A DNA stretch of 52,218 bases from Pseudomonadota bacterium (GCA_021777915.1 JAJYCZ010000003.1:1-52218), one strand, 5' to 3'; positions 40,290 through 51,429 are shown, counted from the stretch's first letter. Notes: generated by a model not told the origin, from the letters alone. Program-made: numbers and translations.

Positions 40290-41684
40290 ATGGCCCGCCC
40301 TTTCCGAATCGACCTCCGCCGCCTGCGCGCTAGCCTGCTGATGTGGCTGTCGGGCCGGCATTGGCGGCGGCAGACCGTGTTTTTCGGCGGCGGACTGACG
40401 GTCGGCGCCGTGGCGGTGGCGCTGGCCAAGGGCGCCGACGCGGCGCAATGGGCGCTCGACCGGATCCTGGCCGGGCAGCCGGCGGCGCCGCTGGTCATCA
40501 CGCCGCTGGGATACGCCGTCGCGGCTTATGTCACCATGCGCTGGTTCAACGGCGCCCAGGGCTCCGGCATTCCCCAGATCATCGCCGCCAGCGAACTCCC
40601 GTCCACATCGAAGACCCGCGGCGACATGGTGTCGATGCGGGTGGCGATCGGCAAGGCCTTTCTCCTCATTTTCCTGCTGGTCTGCGGCGCCTCGATCGGG
40701 CGCGAAGGCCCGAGCGTCCAGATCGGCGCCGCGCTCATGCTGTTCGCCGGCCGGCTCGGAGGCATTCGCCGCGAGGGCGCGCTGCTTCTCGCGGGCGGCG
40801 CGGCCGGCGTCGCCGGGGCCTTCAACACGCCGCTGGCCGGCGTGGTTTTCGCCATCGAGGAACTCGGGCGCCGTTTCGAGCAGCGCACCAACGGCACGGT
40901 GATTCTCGCCGTCCTGCTCGCCGGCGCCGCCTCGGTCATGCTGGCCGGAAACTACACCTATTTCGGCGTCTCGACCGCCAATCTCAGCGGCTGGCCGGAC
41001 ATTCTCGCCGTGGTCGTCTGCGGTGTCGCCGGCGGGGCCTTGGGCGGCCTGTTCAGCCAGTTGCTCATCTGGGGAATCGTCAATCTTCCCCGCCTGTGGG
41101 GCGGCTGGACCTATAAAAGAATGGCTTTTTTTGCCGGAGCATGCGGACTGGCGGTGGGCGTCATCGGCCTGGCCACGGGAGGCGCGACGTTCGGGACAGG
41201 CTATTCCCAGGCGAAGGACATCATTCAGGGCGCCAGCCATCTGCCCTGGTATTTCGGCCCTCTCAAACTGATCGTCACCTTGCTTTCCAGCATGTGCGGC
41301 ATTCCCGGCGGCTTGTTCGCGCCCTCGCTTTCGGCCGGCGCCGGCTTCGGCCATGCGTTGGAGCCGTTCCTGCCGATGGTCCCGCCCGCGACCGTCGCCC
41401 TGCTCGGCGTGGTCGGCTATTTTTCCGGGGTGGTGCAGTCGCCGCTGACGGCTTTTGTCATCGTCATGGAAATGACCGGCGACCACAACATGATGCTGCC
41501 CCTGATGGCGACGAGCCTTCTCGGCTTCGCCGTGTCGCGGATGGTGTGCAAATATCCGGTCTATCACGCCATCGCCCATTCCATGGTCGCGAAGGCCATC
41601 ACGAGCGAAGGACTGATCAGCCGGCGCGCAAGACCGGACAACCCCGACGGATCGGCGGATCAAGACCGATCGGCGCTCATGTGA
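40290..41684 (+). CDS. CLC-type chloride channel/transporter
   Basis: 464 residues, about 10-12 membrane segments. CLC anion-pathway motifs are present: AQGSGIPQIIAA, IGREGPSVQIG (gating glutamate) and PGGLFAPSL. The last third (LLGVVGYFSGVVQSPLTAFVIVMEMTGDHN) is typical. No C-terminal CBS pair follows. The protein should carry chloride or related anions, perhaps with protons. ATG 40290 has GAGGA upstream. It is divergent from qmoA and followed closely by the DUF202 gene. Confidence 0.92.
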   Translation: MARPFRIDLRRLRASLLMWLSGRHWRRQTVFFGGGLTVGAVAVALAKGADAAQWALDRILAGQPAAPLVITPLGYAVAAYVTMRWFNGAQGSGIPQIIAASELPSTSKTRGDMVSMRVAIGKAFLLIFLLVCGASIGREGPSVQIGAALMLFAGRLGGIRREGALLLAGGAAGVAGAFNTPLAGVVFAIEELGRRFEQRTNGTVILAVLLAGAASVMLAGNYTYFGVSTANLSGWPDILAVVVCGVAGGALGGLFSQLLIWGIVNLPRLWGGWTYKRMAFFAGACGLAVGVIGLATGGATFGTGYSQAKDIIQGASHLPWYFGPLKLIVTLLSSMCGIPGGLFAPSLSAGAGFGHALEPFLPMVPPATVALLGVVGYFSGVVQSPLTAFVIVMEMTGDHNMMLPLMATSLLGFAVSRMVCKYPVYHAIAHSMVAKAITSEGLISRRARPDNPDGSADQDRSALM

Positions 41685-41783
41685 CAAAATTGCAATATTC
41701 TGATATTGCGATATGAACTCACAACCAATCCCGGGCCGCCGCCACCGGCAGGCCCTGATCTGGCGTCGGGGAGAACGGAGCCG

Positions 41784-42155
41784 TTGAGCAGATTGCCCTA
41801 TGACAATTACAGCGCCCATGAATTCATCTTGCGCGACTGGCTGGCGCTGGACCGGACCGTGTTGGCCAACGAGCGCACCTTTCTCGCTTACGGGCGGACG
41901 TCGTTGGGGCTGTTTCTCTCCGGCGTGACCCTGATCAAGGTGTTCAAATCGGATTTCGCCATCGGAACGGGCTGGGTCTTCGTCTTCACGGCCGTTGGGG
42001 TCTTCCTTTACGGATTCCGCCGCTTCCGCAAGATGCAGAGTCATTATCGGGGGCTTTCGGCTCTCGAAGAGAAGATTCTTCCAGAGGAACTGGAGCGGGA
42101 GTTCGCCGCGGAGGCGGCGCTGGAAAAAGAACGAGCGGAATCGCCGTCCGCTTGA
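41784..42155 (+). CDS. DUF202 (YidH-like) membrane protein
   Basis: 123 residues. LRDWLALDRTVLANERTFLAYGRTSLGLFLSGVTLIKVF is the DUF202 signature, with two hydrophobic helices and a C-terminal charged tail. Inner-membrane protein of unknown function. TTG 41784 with GGGGAG upstream is preferred; the ORF-track start at 41706 is a TTG in a poorly supported position. It lies after the CLC gene and before the SulP gene on the same strand. Confidence 0.75.
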   Translation: MSRLPYDNYSAHEFILRDWLALDRTVLANERTFLAYGRTSLGLFLSGVTLIKVFKSDFAIGTGWVFVFTAVGVFLYGFRRFRKMQSHYRGLSALEEKILPEELEREFAAEAALEKERAESPSA

Positions 42156-42374
42156 TCCGGGTCGGGCGAGGATGTCGTGGCGGCCGGGCGGCTGCAAAAA
42201 AAACAAAGGCCGGCGCGAATCCCGTTTGGCCCGCGTCGCCGGAATGAATATGAAGTAAGCCAAACGATATGAGGGACGGCGCGGCTTGGCTGGGCGGCGC
42301 CGCTTGGCCGGGCGGCGCGGAGCCCTGTCGGGATAAAGAAGACCAACAAGCCGGAGGAGGTTCGAATTTCAACC

Positions 42375-44213
42375 ATGACGCAGGCTGATACAGCATCCGC
42401 GCGCCGGTTCGGGCCAGCGACGATCTTTCCCTTCCTGTCCTGGGGGTCCCTGTTTTCCGGCGCGCAGATCCGGGCCGACCTTCTCGCCGGCCTCACCGGC
42501 GCCCTGGTCGTGCTGCCGCAGGGCGTGGCCTTCGCCACCATCGCCGGCATGCCGCCGCAATATGGCCTTTACGCCAGCATCGTCCCGACGGTCATCGCCG
42601 CCCTGTTCGGCTCCTCCCGCCACCTGGTGGCGGGGCCGAGCACGACGGCCTCCCTCGTGCTCTTCGCCTCGCTCTCCGCCTTCGCCACCGTCGGCAGCCA
42701 GCATTACGTTGAGCTGGCCATCACGCTGGGCGCCATGACCGGCGTCATGGAGCTGGCGCTCGGCGTCTTCCGCCTCGGCGCGCTGGTCAATTTCATCTCC
42801 CATACCGTCGTGGTCGGCTATACCGCGGGCGTCGGCATCCTGATCATGACGACGCAGATGCGCAATTTCCTCGGCCTCCACATTCCGCGCACCAGCATTT
42901 TCGTCGAAGCTGTCGTCGGCACGATCCGCGCGGCCCCGACTCTGTCGGTCGAAGTGACTCTCGTCGCCCTGGTGACGCTTGCCGCCGGCGTCATTTCGCG
43001 CCGCCTCACCGCGAAAGTGCCCTATATGATACCGGCGATCCTGGCCGGCTGTTTCGCCGGCGTGATCGCCAATCTGATTATCCCGAATTCCGTCTCGACC
43101 GTCGGCGCCCTGCCCCGCACCCTGCCGCCGCTTTCGGCGCCGAGCTTCGATCCGGCGACTTTGGGCATGCTGCTGCCGACGGCGCTCGCCATCGCCATTT
43201 CGGCGCTCAACGAAGTGGTGTCGATCGGCCGGGCGCTGGCCATCCGCTCGGAGCAGAGGCTCGACATCAACCAGGAGTTCATCGGCCAGGGCCTCGCCAA
43301 TCTCATCGGCTCGTTCTTCTCAGGTTATGTCGTCTCCGGCTCCTTCAACCGCAGCGCGCTCAATTATGAATCGGGCGCGCGCACTCAGGTTTCGGCCGTA
43401 TCCGCCGGCCTGATTCTCGCCGGCGTCCTGGTCTTCGCCGCGCCGCTCGCCGCTTATCTGCCCCATGCCGCCATGGCCGCCTCGCTGGAGCTGGTCGGCT
43501 GGAGCCTGATCGACCGCAGGAGCCTGCGCGGCATCTGGCGCAGCGGCTGGGCCGAGCGCGGCGTGCTGCTCGCCACCATCGGCGTCGCTCTGTTCATCCA
43601 GATTCAGGCGGCGATCCTCGCCGGCGTCGCGCTGTCGCTGGTGGTCTATCTCTACCGGACGTCCAACCCCGAGATTCGTCCGCGCGTCCCCGATCCGGCC
43701 GACGAGAACCGCAAATTCGTCGACGCCGGCCCGGGAAAACCGGAATGCCCGCAATTCCGTCTCGCCCGCCTCGACGGCTCGATCTATTTCGGCGCCGTCA
43801 ATTCCTTCCGTGACGCGCTCAACGCCTTCGAACGCGAAAGGCCGAACTGCAAGCGCTACGGGATCATCATGCGCGGCGTGAATTTCATCGATCTCGCCGG
43901 CGCCGAGGCGCTGGCCATCGAAACGCGGCGGCTGCGCGCCAACGGCGGCGACCTTTATCTCATCAACATCAAGGAGCGGCCGCTGGAATATCTCGAAAAG
44001 GGCGGCTATGTCGATCAGATCGGCCGCTCGAATATTTTCCTCGGCAAGACCCGTGCGCTGACGGAAATCACCAAGAAGCTCGACCATGACATTTGCAGCC
44101 GCTGTTCGCTGCGGGTATTCAAGGAATGCGCGCTTTACGGAATGGCGGCGCCTGACGCGAAGACCGTCGCGAGCAGCGCCTCGACCACCGCGCCCGCGCC
44201 GGGACAAGCGTGA
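42375..44213 (+). CDS. SulP family anion transporter with STAS domain
   Basis: 612 residues: SulP membrane domain (LAGLTGALVVLPQGVAFATIAGMPPQYGLY, GSSRHLVAGPSTTASLVL, GYTAGVGILI) of 10-14 segments, then a C-terminal STAS domain (DGSIYFGAVNSFRDAL, IMRGVNFIDLAGAEAL). It moves sulfate, bicarbonate or other anions. An unusual Cys-rich tail follows (DICSRCSLRVFKEC). GGAGGAGG lies about 14 bases before ATG 42375. EngB starts 4 bases before its stop. Location beside the sulfur island suggests sulfate transport, but bicarbonate or other anions are not excluded. Confidence 0.92.
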   Translation: MTQADTASARRFGPATIFPFLSWGSLFSGAQIRADLLAGLTGALVVLPQGVAFATIAGMPPQYGLYASIVPTVIAALFGSSRHLVAGPSTTASLVLFASLSAFATVGSQHYVELAITLGAMTGVMELALGVFRLGALVNFISHTVVVGYTAGVGILIMTTQMRNFLGLHIPRTSIFVEAVVGTIRAAPTLSVEVTLVALVTLAAGVISRRLTAKVPYMIPAILAGCFAGVIANLIIPNSVSTVGALPRTLPPLSAPSFDPATLGMLLPTALAIAISALNEVVSIGRALAIRSEQRLDINQEFIGQGLANLIGSFFSGYVVSGSFNRSALNYESGARTQVSAVSAGLILAGVLVFAAPLAAYLPHAAMAASLELVGWSLIDRRSLRGIWRSGWAERGVLLATIGVALFIQIQAAILAGVALSLVVYLYRTSNPEIRPRVPDPADENRKFVDAGPGKPECPQFRLARLDGSIYFGAVNSFRDALNAFERERPNCKRYGIIMRGVNFIDLAGAEALAIETRRLRANGGDLYLINIKERPLEYLEKGGYVDQIGRSNIFLGKTRALTEITKKLDHDICSRCSLRVFKECALYGMAAPDAKTVASSASTTAPAPGQA

Positions 44214-44965
44214 GTTTTCGATCTCGGACCTTGGATCCAGCGTTTGGATCGGGGCGCAGCCGGAACACAGCCTTGACCGACGTTGAAACAGGCCCGGATT
44301 TCGCCGAGATCGGCCGCAAACTCTTCGCCCAGCCGTGCGACTTCGTCTGGGCGGCGGGAAAAATCGGCGATCTGCCGCCGATTGGGCCGGCGGAAATCGC
44401 TTTCGCCGGCCGCTCCAATGTCGGCAAATCCTCCCTGCTCAACGCCCTGACCGGCCGGAAAACCCTGGCGCGGACCTCGCACACGCCTGGCCGCACCCAG
44501 CAGCTCAATTTCTTCGCCCTCGGCCCGGACCCCACGGCGCCCCTGCTGCGGCTGGTCGACATGCCCGGCTATGGCTATGCCGCCGTCTCCAAGGAGAAAA
44601 TCGCCGGCTGGACCAGGCTGATGCAGGATTTTCTGCGCGGGCGGGCGTCGCTCGCCCGGGTCTTCGTGCTGATCGACGGGCGCCACGGGATCAAGGACGC
44701 CGATCGCGACATGCTCAAGCGCCTGGATCAGGCGGCCCTGTCCTATCAAATCGTGTTGACCAAGCGTGACGAAGTGAAAAAGAGCCTGATCGAAAAGACC
44801 GTCGCCGAGACGAACGCGGTCCTGCGCGGCCATCCCGCCGCCCATCCCGACGTCATTTTCCTGTCATCGCACCAGGGCGAAGGTCTGGCCGAGTTGCGCG
44901 CCACGGTCGCGCGGCTGCTCCATGAACGCGACAGAACGATTTTCGCGCCGACGCAAATCGGCTAA
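44210..44965 (+). CDS. engB: Ribosome biogenesis GTP-binding protein YihA/EngB
   Basis: Essential GTPase of large-subunit assembly. Motifs: [14 protein letters not shown] (G1), [14 protein letters not shown] (G2), DMPGYGYA (G3), LTKRDEVKK (G4) and SSHQGEGL (G5). The GTG at 44210 overlaps the SulP stop by 4 bases. TTG 44273 ([18 protein letters not shown]) is an alternative closer to usual EngB length; 251 residues from GTG is slightly long. Coupling with SulP may be coincidental. Confidence 0.94.
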   Translation: MSFRSRTLDPAFGSGRSRNTALTDVETGPDFAEIGRKLFAQPCDFVWAAGKIGDLPPIGPAEIAFAGRSNVGKSSLLNALTGRKTLARTSHTPGRTQQLNFFALGPDPTAPLLRLVDMPGYGYAAVSKEKIAGWTRLMQDFLRGRASLARVFVLIDGRHGIKDADRDMLKRLDQAALSYQIVLTKRDEVKKSLIEKTVAETNAVLRGHPAAHPDVIFLSSHQGEGLAELRATVARLLHERDRTIFAPTQIG

Positions 44966-45008
44966 ACAGCCCAAAATTGCTCCAAAGAGTTCCCCAAGAG
45001 GCAGCAAA

Positions 45009-45914
45009 ATGAGCGACACGCCGGCCAAATCCGCCCCCCTCAGCCAAGCCGCCGCGATCGAACAGGCGCGAATCCTGATGCAGGCGCTGCCCCATATGCT
45101 GCATTACGACGACACCGTCGTGGTGGTGAAATATGGCGGCCACGCCATGGGCGACGAAGCGACCGCGCGCGATTTCGCCCGCGACATGGTCCTGCTCGAA
45201 CAATCCGGCGTCAATCCGGTCGTCGTCCATGGCGGCGGCCCGCAGATCGGCGCCATGCTCGGCAAGCTCGGCATCAAGTCGGAATTCGCCGACGGACTGC
45301 GGGTGACCGACAAGGCCACGGTCGAAGTGGTCGAAATGGTGCTGGCGGGCTCGATCAACAAGCAAATCGTCGGCTTCATCAACAATGCCGGCGGGCGCGC
45401 CATCGGCCTGTGCGGCAAGGACGGCAACATGGTCACCGCCCGCAAGGTCGAGCGGAGCGAAAGCGACGGCAAGCCGGCGATAGATCTCGGCTTCGTCGGC
45501 GATCCAGCCAAGGTGGACGCGACCGTGCTGGAGCAGGTGCTGGGCCGCGAACTGATCCCCGTGCTCGCGCCGGTGGCGCTCGGCGCCGAGGGCGAGACCT
45601 ATAATGTCAACGCCGACACTTTCGCGGGCGCGATCGCGGGCGCCTTGAACGCCAAGCGTCTGCTGCTGCTGACTGACGTTCCCGGCGTCCTCGACAAGGA
45701 CAAGAACCTGATCAAGGAACTGCGGATCAGCGAAATCCCGGCGCTGATCGCCGACGGGACGATTACCGGCGGCATGATCCCCAAGGTCGAGACCTGCATC
45801 TACGCCATCGAACAGGGCGTCGAGGGCGTCGTCATCCTCGACGGCAAGATCCCCCACGCCGTGCTGATCGAACTGCTCACCGACCACGGCGCCGGCACGC
45901 TGATCACAAGGTGA
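45009..45914 (+). CDS. argB: Acetylglutamate kinase
   Basis: Phosphorylates N-acetyl-L-glutamate in arginine synthesis. 301 residues; the amino-acid-kinase motifs are [37 protein letters not shown] and [15 protein letters not shown], ending [19 protein letters not shown] 45009 with AAGAGG upstream is chosen; the frame extends into EngB. The downstream HAD gene overlaps its stop by 4 bases. The length and motifs match the arginine-sensitive hexameric type, but feedback regulation is not assessed here. Confidence 0.96.
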   Translation: MSDTPAKSAPLSQAAAIEQARILMQALPHMLHYDDTVVVVKYGGHAMGDEATARDFARDMVLLEQSGVNPVVVHGGGPQIGAMLGKLGIKSEFADGLRVTDKATVEVVEMVLAGSINKQIVGFINNAGGRAIGLCGKDGNMVTARKVERSESDGKPAIDLGFVGDPAKVDATVLEQVLGRELIPVLAPVALGAEGETYNVNADTFAGAIAGALNAKRLLLLTDVPGVLDKDKNLIKELRISEIPALIADGTITGGMIPKVETCIYAIEQGVEGVVILDGKIPHAVLIELLTDHGAGTLITR

Positions 45915-46645
45915 GCAACCCGCCCACGACCGACCGGCGCGACCTGGCGGATGTCCGCCGGGTCGACGTCTTTCGGCATGTCGACACCTGGGTTTTCGAC
46001 CTCGACAATACGCTCTATCCGCCGCACAGCGACCTCTGGCCGCGGATCGACGCCCGCATCACCGCTTACATGATCGCTTTGTTCGGGCTCGACGGCCAGT
46101 CCGCGCGCGCCCTGCAGAAACACTATTACCGCGTCTATGGCACGACGCTCGCCGGCCTGATCCGCGAATACGGCGTCGCGCCGGACGATTTTCTTCATTT
46201 CGTCCATGACATCGACCGCTCCGCCCTCGATCCCGATCCGGCCTTGGCCAAGGCCATCGAGGCCCTGCCCGGCCGCAAGCTCATTCTCACCAACGGCTCG
46301 CACGGCCATGCGCTCGCCACCGCGAAACAGCTCGGAATCGACCATCTGTTCGAAGGCATGTTCGCCATCGAGCACGGCGACTATTTGCCCAAGCCGCATC
46401 TCGAAACCTATCAGAAATTTTTCGCGCGCCACGCCATCGAGCCGTCGCGCGCCGCCATGTTCGAGGACATTGCGCATAATCTCGCGGTTCCCCACGGCGC
46501 CGGCATGCTGACCGTGCTGGTGCGGCCGAAGGAAGGCGCCGACGACCATCGCGAGGCCTGGGAAAAGCACGACGACACGCCGCCCCATGTCGATTTTGTG
46601 ACCGACGATCTGACGGGTTTTCTGGAGGGATTGGTCCGACGTTAA
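45911..46645 (+). CDS. HAD-family pyrimidine 5'-nucleotidase
   Basis: 244 residues. [14 protein letters not shown] supplies the HAD nucleophile DxD, and [14 protein letters not shown] the motif-II threonine. The acidic motif is [12 protein letters not shown]. The sequence resembles SDT1-like pyrimidine nucleotidases of alphaproteobacteria. GTG 45911 overlaps the argB stop by 4 bases. It is convergent with the NTF2-like gene (4 bases overlap at the 3' ends). Physiological substrate is uncertain. Confidence 0.88.
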   Translation: MSNPPTTDRRDLADVRRVDVFRHVDTWVFDLDNTLYPPHSDLWPRIDARITAYMIALFGLDGQSARALQKHYYRVYGTTLAGLIREYGVAPDDFLHFVHDIDRSALDPDPALAKAIEALPGRKLILTNGSHGHALATAKQLGIDHLFEGMFAIEHGDYLPKPHLETYQKFFARHAIEPSRAAMFEDIAHNLAVPHGAGMLTVLVRPKEGADDHREAWEKHDDTPPHVDFVTDDLTGFLEGLVRR

Positions 46646-47082
46646 GGCCCGACGCTGTCGCGCAGGCCGAACAGCAGGGCGCTGTCGATGAATTCGTGCG
46701 CCTCGACCACAGCATCGCCTTCGAAGCGGATGAAGCTCAGGCCTTGCAGGACATTCTCGCGGCCGGTCCCGCGATGACGCAATTCCATTTCATAGCGGAC
46801 GCAAGCCTGCTCGCCCTCGATCAGCATTTCGTGAAGCCGGAGGGTCTTCTGCTCGAATTCGACCGAAAAAGCCTTGAGATAAGCGAGGATCGACTCCCGG
46901 CGGCAACGCAGGCCGGCATAGGCCCAATGCGCCTGATCGCCGTTCAAGGTCCACTCGGCCTCGGGCGCGAACAAGGGCGCGAGCCGCGCGGGATCGCCGC
47001 GGCGGTCGAGCAGGGACGCGACGACCTGCTCGAAGCGCAGCCGCGTGATCGGGGGAGCCATGCTTTCGCTGTCGCCGCTCAC
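46642..47082 (-). CDS. NTF2/SnoaL-like protein
   Basis: 146 residues with an NTF2-like fold: VVASLLDRRGDPARLAPLFAPEAEWTLNG and FSVEFEQKTLRLHEMLIEG, ending GLSFIRFEGDAVVEAHEF. Such small proteins include isomerases, polyketide cyclases and ligand binders; no catalytic residues let me choose. GTG 47082 has GGAG at 7 bases; the ORF-track TTG 47106 is less supported. Its 3' end overlaps the HAD gene convergently. Confidence 0.78.
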   Translation of the reverse strand: MSGDSESMAPPITRLRFEQVVASLLDRRGDPARLAPLFAPEAEWTLNGDQAHWAYAGLRCRRESILAYLKAFSVEFEQKTLRLHEMLIEGEQACVRYEMELRHRGTGRENVLQGLSFIRFEGDAVVEAHEFIDSALLFGLRDSVGP

Positions 47083-47134
47083 TTTTCGTCTCCGTCGCTT
47101 TCGCAATAGAGGGTCCGAGCGGTTGACGCAAGTT

Positions 47135-47154
47135 GCGCGCCCAGTCGGGCGCGC
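47135..47154 (-). terminator. Possible hairpin downstream of ilvC
   Basis: A perfect 8-bp stem (GCGCGCCC / GGGCGCGC) with a 4-base loop lies 13 bases past the ilvC stop, on the minus strand. No T-run follows, so it may not act as an intrinsic terminator. Confidence 0.35.
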
Positions 47155-47166
47155 TCCGCGGAAAAA

Positions 47167-48246
<1,080 letters not shown>

Positions 48247-48311
48247 TCATAAAGCCGGAAAATGGTCTCGTCAAAGGAAAGTGGACGGAAGGCGGGAAAC
48301 CGCCCGCCTCG

Positions 48312-49556
48312 TCACGAGAACAGGCCGGCAAGGCCCGAATAGACGCCGAAACCCGCCGAGAGGGCGATGATCGCGGCGCACAGCGCGGCATAGCCGCCGC
48401 GCAGGCGATAGGGCTCCGGCAGGCGGCGCGCGAGAAGGTAGAGAAAACCGAGAACCGTCGGCAGCAGCATGGCGTTCATGACCTGAACGCCGACGCTCAA
48501 CGAAACCAGATTGGCGCCCGAGGCCACGGTCGCGGCGCAGCCGATGAGAACGACCGTATAGGCGCCGTAGAACCAGGGCGCCTCGCGGGGGGAATGGTCG
48601 AGGCTGCAATTGACCTTGAGCGTTTCGCCCAGGGTGCGCGCCGCCGTGACCGTCACCACGATGGCCGCCACCAGGGCCGCGCCGGAAAGTCCGAGGCCGA
48701 ACAGAAGCTTGCCGGCGAACCCGCCGAGGAAGGGCGTGATCGCCTCGGCGATCTGCTGCACCGTGTCGAGACTGCCGCTTTTGCCCGCCGCCCCCAGCGT
48801 CGCCGCGGTGGCGACCAGAATGGCCGCCATGATGATCTGAGTCAGAAAGGAGCCGATCACGGTATCGAGGCGCGCCGCGCCCAGACTCTCCACGGTCAGC
48901 CTTTTCTCGACCACCGCGCTCTGCTGGAAGAACACCATCCAGGGCATGATGACCGCGCCGATATTGGCCGCGATCAGGTAGAGATATTTGGGATCGCGAA
49001 AGGGAATGTCGACTGCCTGCGCCGCGATCGCGGCGGGATCGGGGCGCGCAAGGACCGCCACGACAATGAACACCAGTTCGAAAGCGCCGACGCCGATGGC
49101 GATGCGCTCGACCGTGAGATAGGAATGGGTATAGGCCATCACCAGCAGCGACGAGGCGACGAGGACCATGGTGAGCGGCGCCGACAGGCCCATCAGGGCG
49201 CCCACGCCGGCAAGTCCGGCCAGTTCGGAAAGCAGCGCGCCGGCGCAACTGAGCAGCAGGGTCAGGACCGAAAACCAGGCCCAGAAACGCCCGAAATGTT
49301 TTTCAATCAGTTGCGCATGGCCCTGGCCGGTGACCAGGCCGAGCCTGACCGTCAGCTCCTGAACAATATAAAGGACGGGAATCAGCGCGACCTGCAGCCA
49401 GAGCAGGCGGTAGCCCCAGGCGGCGCCGCTCTGCGCGGCGGTGATGACGCTGCCGGCGTCGGTGTCGGCGAGCATGACCACGAGACCCGGCCCCGCGACG
49501 GCAAGGAAATTCCGCAGCCTTGCGCCGCGCGGGGTTGCTACGCTCAGATCGGTCAT
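48312..49556 (-). CDS. NRAMP-like transporter with divergent metal-site motifs
   Basis: 414 residues, about 11 membrane segments, NRAMP fold. The TM1 metal motif, usually DPGN, is DAGS here (VVMLADTDAGSVI). The TM6 MPH motif is MPW (IGAVIMPWMVFF). The Asp and Met ligands remain but Asn is Ser and His is Trp. NRAMPs usually move Mn2+ or Fe2+ with protons; this variant may prefer another ion. It runs minus between ilvC and yacG and is apparently alone. Confidence 0.88.
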   Translation of the reverse strand: MTDLSVATPRGARLRNFLAVAGPGLVVMLADTDAGSVITAAQSGAAWGYRLLWLQVALIPVLYIVQELTVRLGLVTGQGHAQLIEKHFGRFWAWFSVLTLLLSCAGALLSELAGLAGVGALMGLSAPLTMVLVASSLLVMAYTHSYLTVERIAIGVGAFELVFIVVAVLARPDPAAIAAQAVDIPFRDPKYLYLIAANIGAVIMPWMVFFQQSAVVEKRLTVESLGAARLDTVIGSFLTQIIMAAILVATAATLGAAGKSGSLDTVQQIAEAITPFLGGFAGKLLFGLGLSGAALVAAIVVTVTAARTLGETLKVNCSLDHSPREAPWFYGAYTVVLIGCAATVASGANLVSLSVGVQVMNAMLLPTVLGFLYLLARRLPEPYRLRGGYAALCAAIIALSAGFGVYSGLAGLFS

Positions 49557-49645
49557 AGTCCGGCGTCCTCGAAAAAGCTCATGCGCCCTCTCTTGGCGCC
49601 GCTGGCGGCGACTGGCAATCTCGACATGCGCAGTTTAGACGCGTT

Positions 49646-49855
49646 TTAATGTTTGGCGTCCTCCCGGACCATCTCGCCCGTGGGCGAAGGCGAGGTTTCG
49701 TCGTCGATCGCCTCTCCGGCGATGACATAGGCCCCCTTCATCCAGCGATGCAGATCGACATCGGCGCAGCGTTTCGAGCAGAAGGGCCTATAAGGCGCCG
49801 CCGCCGGCTTGCCGCAGATCGGACAGGACGGCGCGTGTTTCGTCCCCCGCGCCAT
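49646..49855 (-). CDS. yacG: DNA gyrase inhibitor YacG (zinc-ribbon protein)
   Basis: 69 residues. [11 protein letters not shown] and [16 protein letters not shown] supply the C-x2-C and C-x3-C zinc site of YacG. It is known to inhibit gyrase in Escherichia coli. It overlaps the maf stop by one base (TGATG). Start ATG 49855. Third gene of the infA-maf-yacG run on the minus strand. Confidence 0.93.
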   Translation of the reverse strand: MARGTKHAPSCPICGKPAAAPYRPFCSKRCADVDLHRWMKGAYVIAGEAIDDETSPSPTGEMVREDAKH

Positions 49856-50502
49856 CAGCCTCGCTCCTCGGGCGCGGCCCAGAGTTCATGGGCGCGATAG
49901 CCAAGCCCGTCGAGCAGGGTCATGGTTTCGTAAAGCGGCAAGCCGACCACGGCGCTGTAGGAGCCGACCAGCTTGACCACAAAGCCGCCAGCCAGCCCCT
50001 GGATGGCGTAGCCGCCCGCCTTGCCATGCCACTCGCGCGAGGCGAGAAAGGCGGCGATTTCGCGACCCGACAGACGCTTGAAACGCAACCTTGCCTCCGC
50101 CAGGCGCGAGCGCTCGCGGCCCGAAGGGTCGATCACCGTGACGCCGGTATAGACGCGATGAGCGCGGCCCGACAGCAGCCGCAGGCAGTGATCGGCCTCG
50201 TCGACAGATTCGCATTTCGGAAGGATGCGTCGGCCGACGCAGACCACGGTGTCGGCGGCCACGACATAGGCGTCCTGCAATTCGGGGCGCATCCGCGCCG
50301 TCTTGGCCCCGACCCGGGCTTTTTCGAGCGCCAGCCGCGCGGCGAGCTTGCGCGGCGATTCGTTGCGGCCTGGCGATTCGTCGAGATCGGCGGGCAGGAG
50401 CGCGTCGGGTTCGATCCCGATCTGCTGGAGCAGGGCCAGGCGGCGCGGCGAGCCGGAGGCAAGCGCGAGGCGCGCGGCGCGGGGTTTCGGCTCTGCGTTC
50501 AC
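49855..50502 (-). CDS. maf: Maf family nucleotide pyrophosphatase
   Basis: 215 residues. [18 protein letters not shown] (N-terminal motif), [14 protein letters not shown] and [29 protein letters not shown] are conserved Maf motifs. Maf proteins hydrolyse noncanonical or dTTP/UTP nucleotides to limit misincorporation. It lies between infA and yacG on the minus strand, the common alphaproteobacterial order. Confidence 0.93.
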   Translation of the reverse strand: MNAEPKPRAARLALASGSPRRLALLQQIGIEPDALLPADLDESPGRNESPRKLAARLALEKARVGAKTARMRPELQDAYVVAADTVVCVGRRILPKCESVDEADHCLRLLSGRAHRVYTGVTVIDPSGRERSRLAEARLRFKRLSGREIAAFLASREWHGKAGGYAIQGLAGGFVVKLVGSYSAVVGLPLYETMTLLDGLGYRAHELWAAPEERG

Positions 50503-50528
50503 GGGCGGTCGGGACTCAAGCGTTGCGG

Positions 50529-50747
50529 TTATTTGAATCGATATGTGATTCGCCCCTTGGTCAGGTCATAGGGCGTCATTTCCACGAGCACGCGGTCTCC
50601 CGTGAGAACGCGAATGCGGTTCTTGCGCATCTTCCCCGCCGTATGGGCGATGATTTCATGGTCGTTTTCGAGTGTCACCCGAAAAGTGGCGTTAGGCAGC
50701 AGTTCGCTGACAACGCCGGGAAACTCCAACAGTTCTTCTTTCGACAT
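50529..50747 (-). CDS. infA: Translation initiation factor IF-1
   Basis: 72 residues of the OB-fold S1-like family: [53 protein letters not shown]. Binds the 30S A-site during initiation. Start ATG 50747. First gene of the infA-maf-yacG run; 26 bases separate it from maf. Confidence 0.97.
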   Translation of the reverse strand: MSKEELLEFPGVVSELLPNATFRVTLENDHEIIAHTAGKMRKNRIRVLTGDRVLVEMTPYDLTKGRITYRFK

Positions 50748-51030
50748 CTGAATCCTTGCAGTGCTGGCGACTCCGCGCCGGACCGCGCCATTTCGAGCAG
50801 ATGGCGGACTGGGCCGGAAGTCGCCTTGCCATTGCGGTTGATTTCGATCAAACAGGCGAAACAGCCATCCGGTCGCGTCCGCGATGGCGCGATGAATAAT
50901 ATCCGCGCTTTATATGGTTCGTCGGCAAGGCCGGGAAACCGTGCGCGCTATAACAAATTACGGCGCGTCTGCCAATGGCGCGACGGGGGCGACGCCCGAG
51001 ACTTTTCGACAACAGACGAAGGTTCCCGGG

Positions 51031-51429
51031 ATGATTGATTTTTTAGACCTCCAATTTCGCCTCTGGCGGACTTGGCTTGAGTTCGTCGACGTCTATTTCG
51101 CGACCGTCGCGACGATTTCGGCGCGTCTGCCGATCGTCGCGCAGGCCGCGACGGGCTTCGGCGATCACGATGCGCGCCGGGAGGCGCAGACGATGGTGAC
51201 CGAAAAATGGCGCGCGGCCGCCGCGGGCGCCGAGGCCGGCGCGCTCGAAACCGCCAAGGCGGCGCTGAAGGTCATGACCGGCCAGACGCACCCGGTGGCC
51301 GTCGCCGGCCATATGATGGACGTCGCCGCCGCGGCCACGCGGCCGGCGCGCCGGAAAGTCCGCGCCAACGCCCGCCGACTCACCCGGCCACGGCCCGCGC
51401 AAAGCCCCGGGCGCGACGCCGAATCCTGA
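51031..51429 (+). CDS. Small helical hypothetical protein, phasin-like
   Basis: 132 residues. An amphipathic helical first part (MIDFLDLQFRLWRTWLEFVDVYFATVATISARL) is followed by an Ala-rich helix (EKWRAAAAGAEAGALETAKAALKVM) and a basic tail (RPARRKVRANARRLTR). The overall pattern resembles phasins, but no family motif is seen. ATG 51031 is preferred; the frame opens at 50914. It may be a granule-associated or DNA-binding protein; neither is shown. The gene lies just before tRNA-Arg. Confidence 0.6.
   Translation: MIDFLDLQFRLWRTWLEFVDVYFATVATISARLPIVAQAATGFGDHDARREAQTMVTEKWRAAAAGAEAGALETAKAALKVMTGQTHPVAVAGHMMDVAAAATRPARRKVRANARRLTRPRPAQSPGRDAES

Noticed and set aside
48291-48308. GGCGGG-aaaccg-CCCGCC hairpin next to the NRAMP gene end
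   Set aside because: Only 6 bp and no T-run on the minus strand, so not called a terminator.
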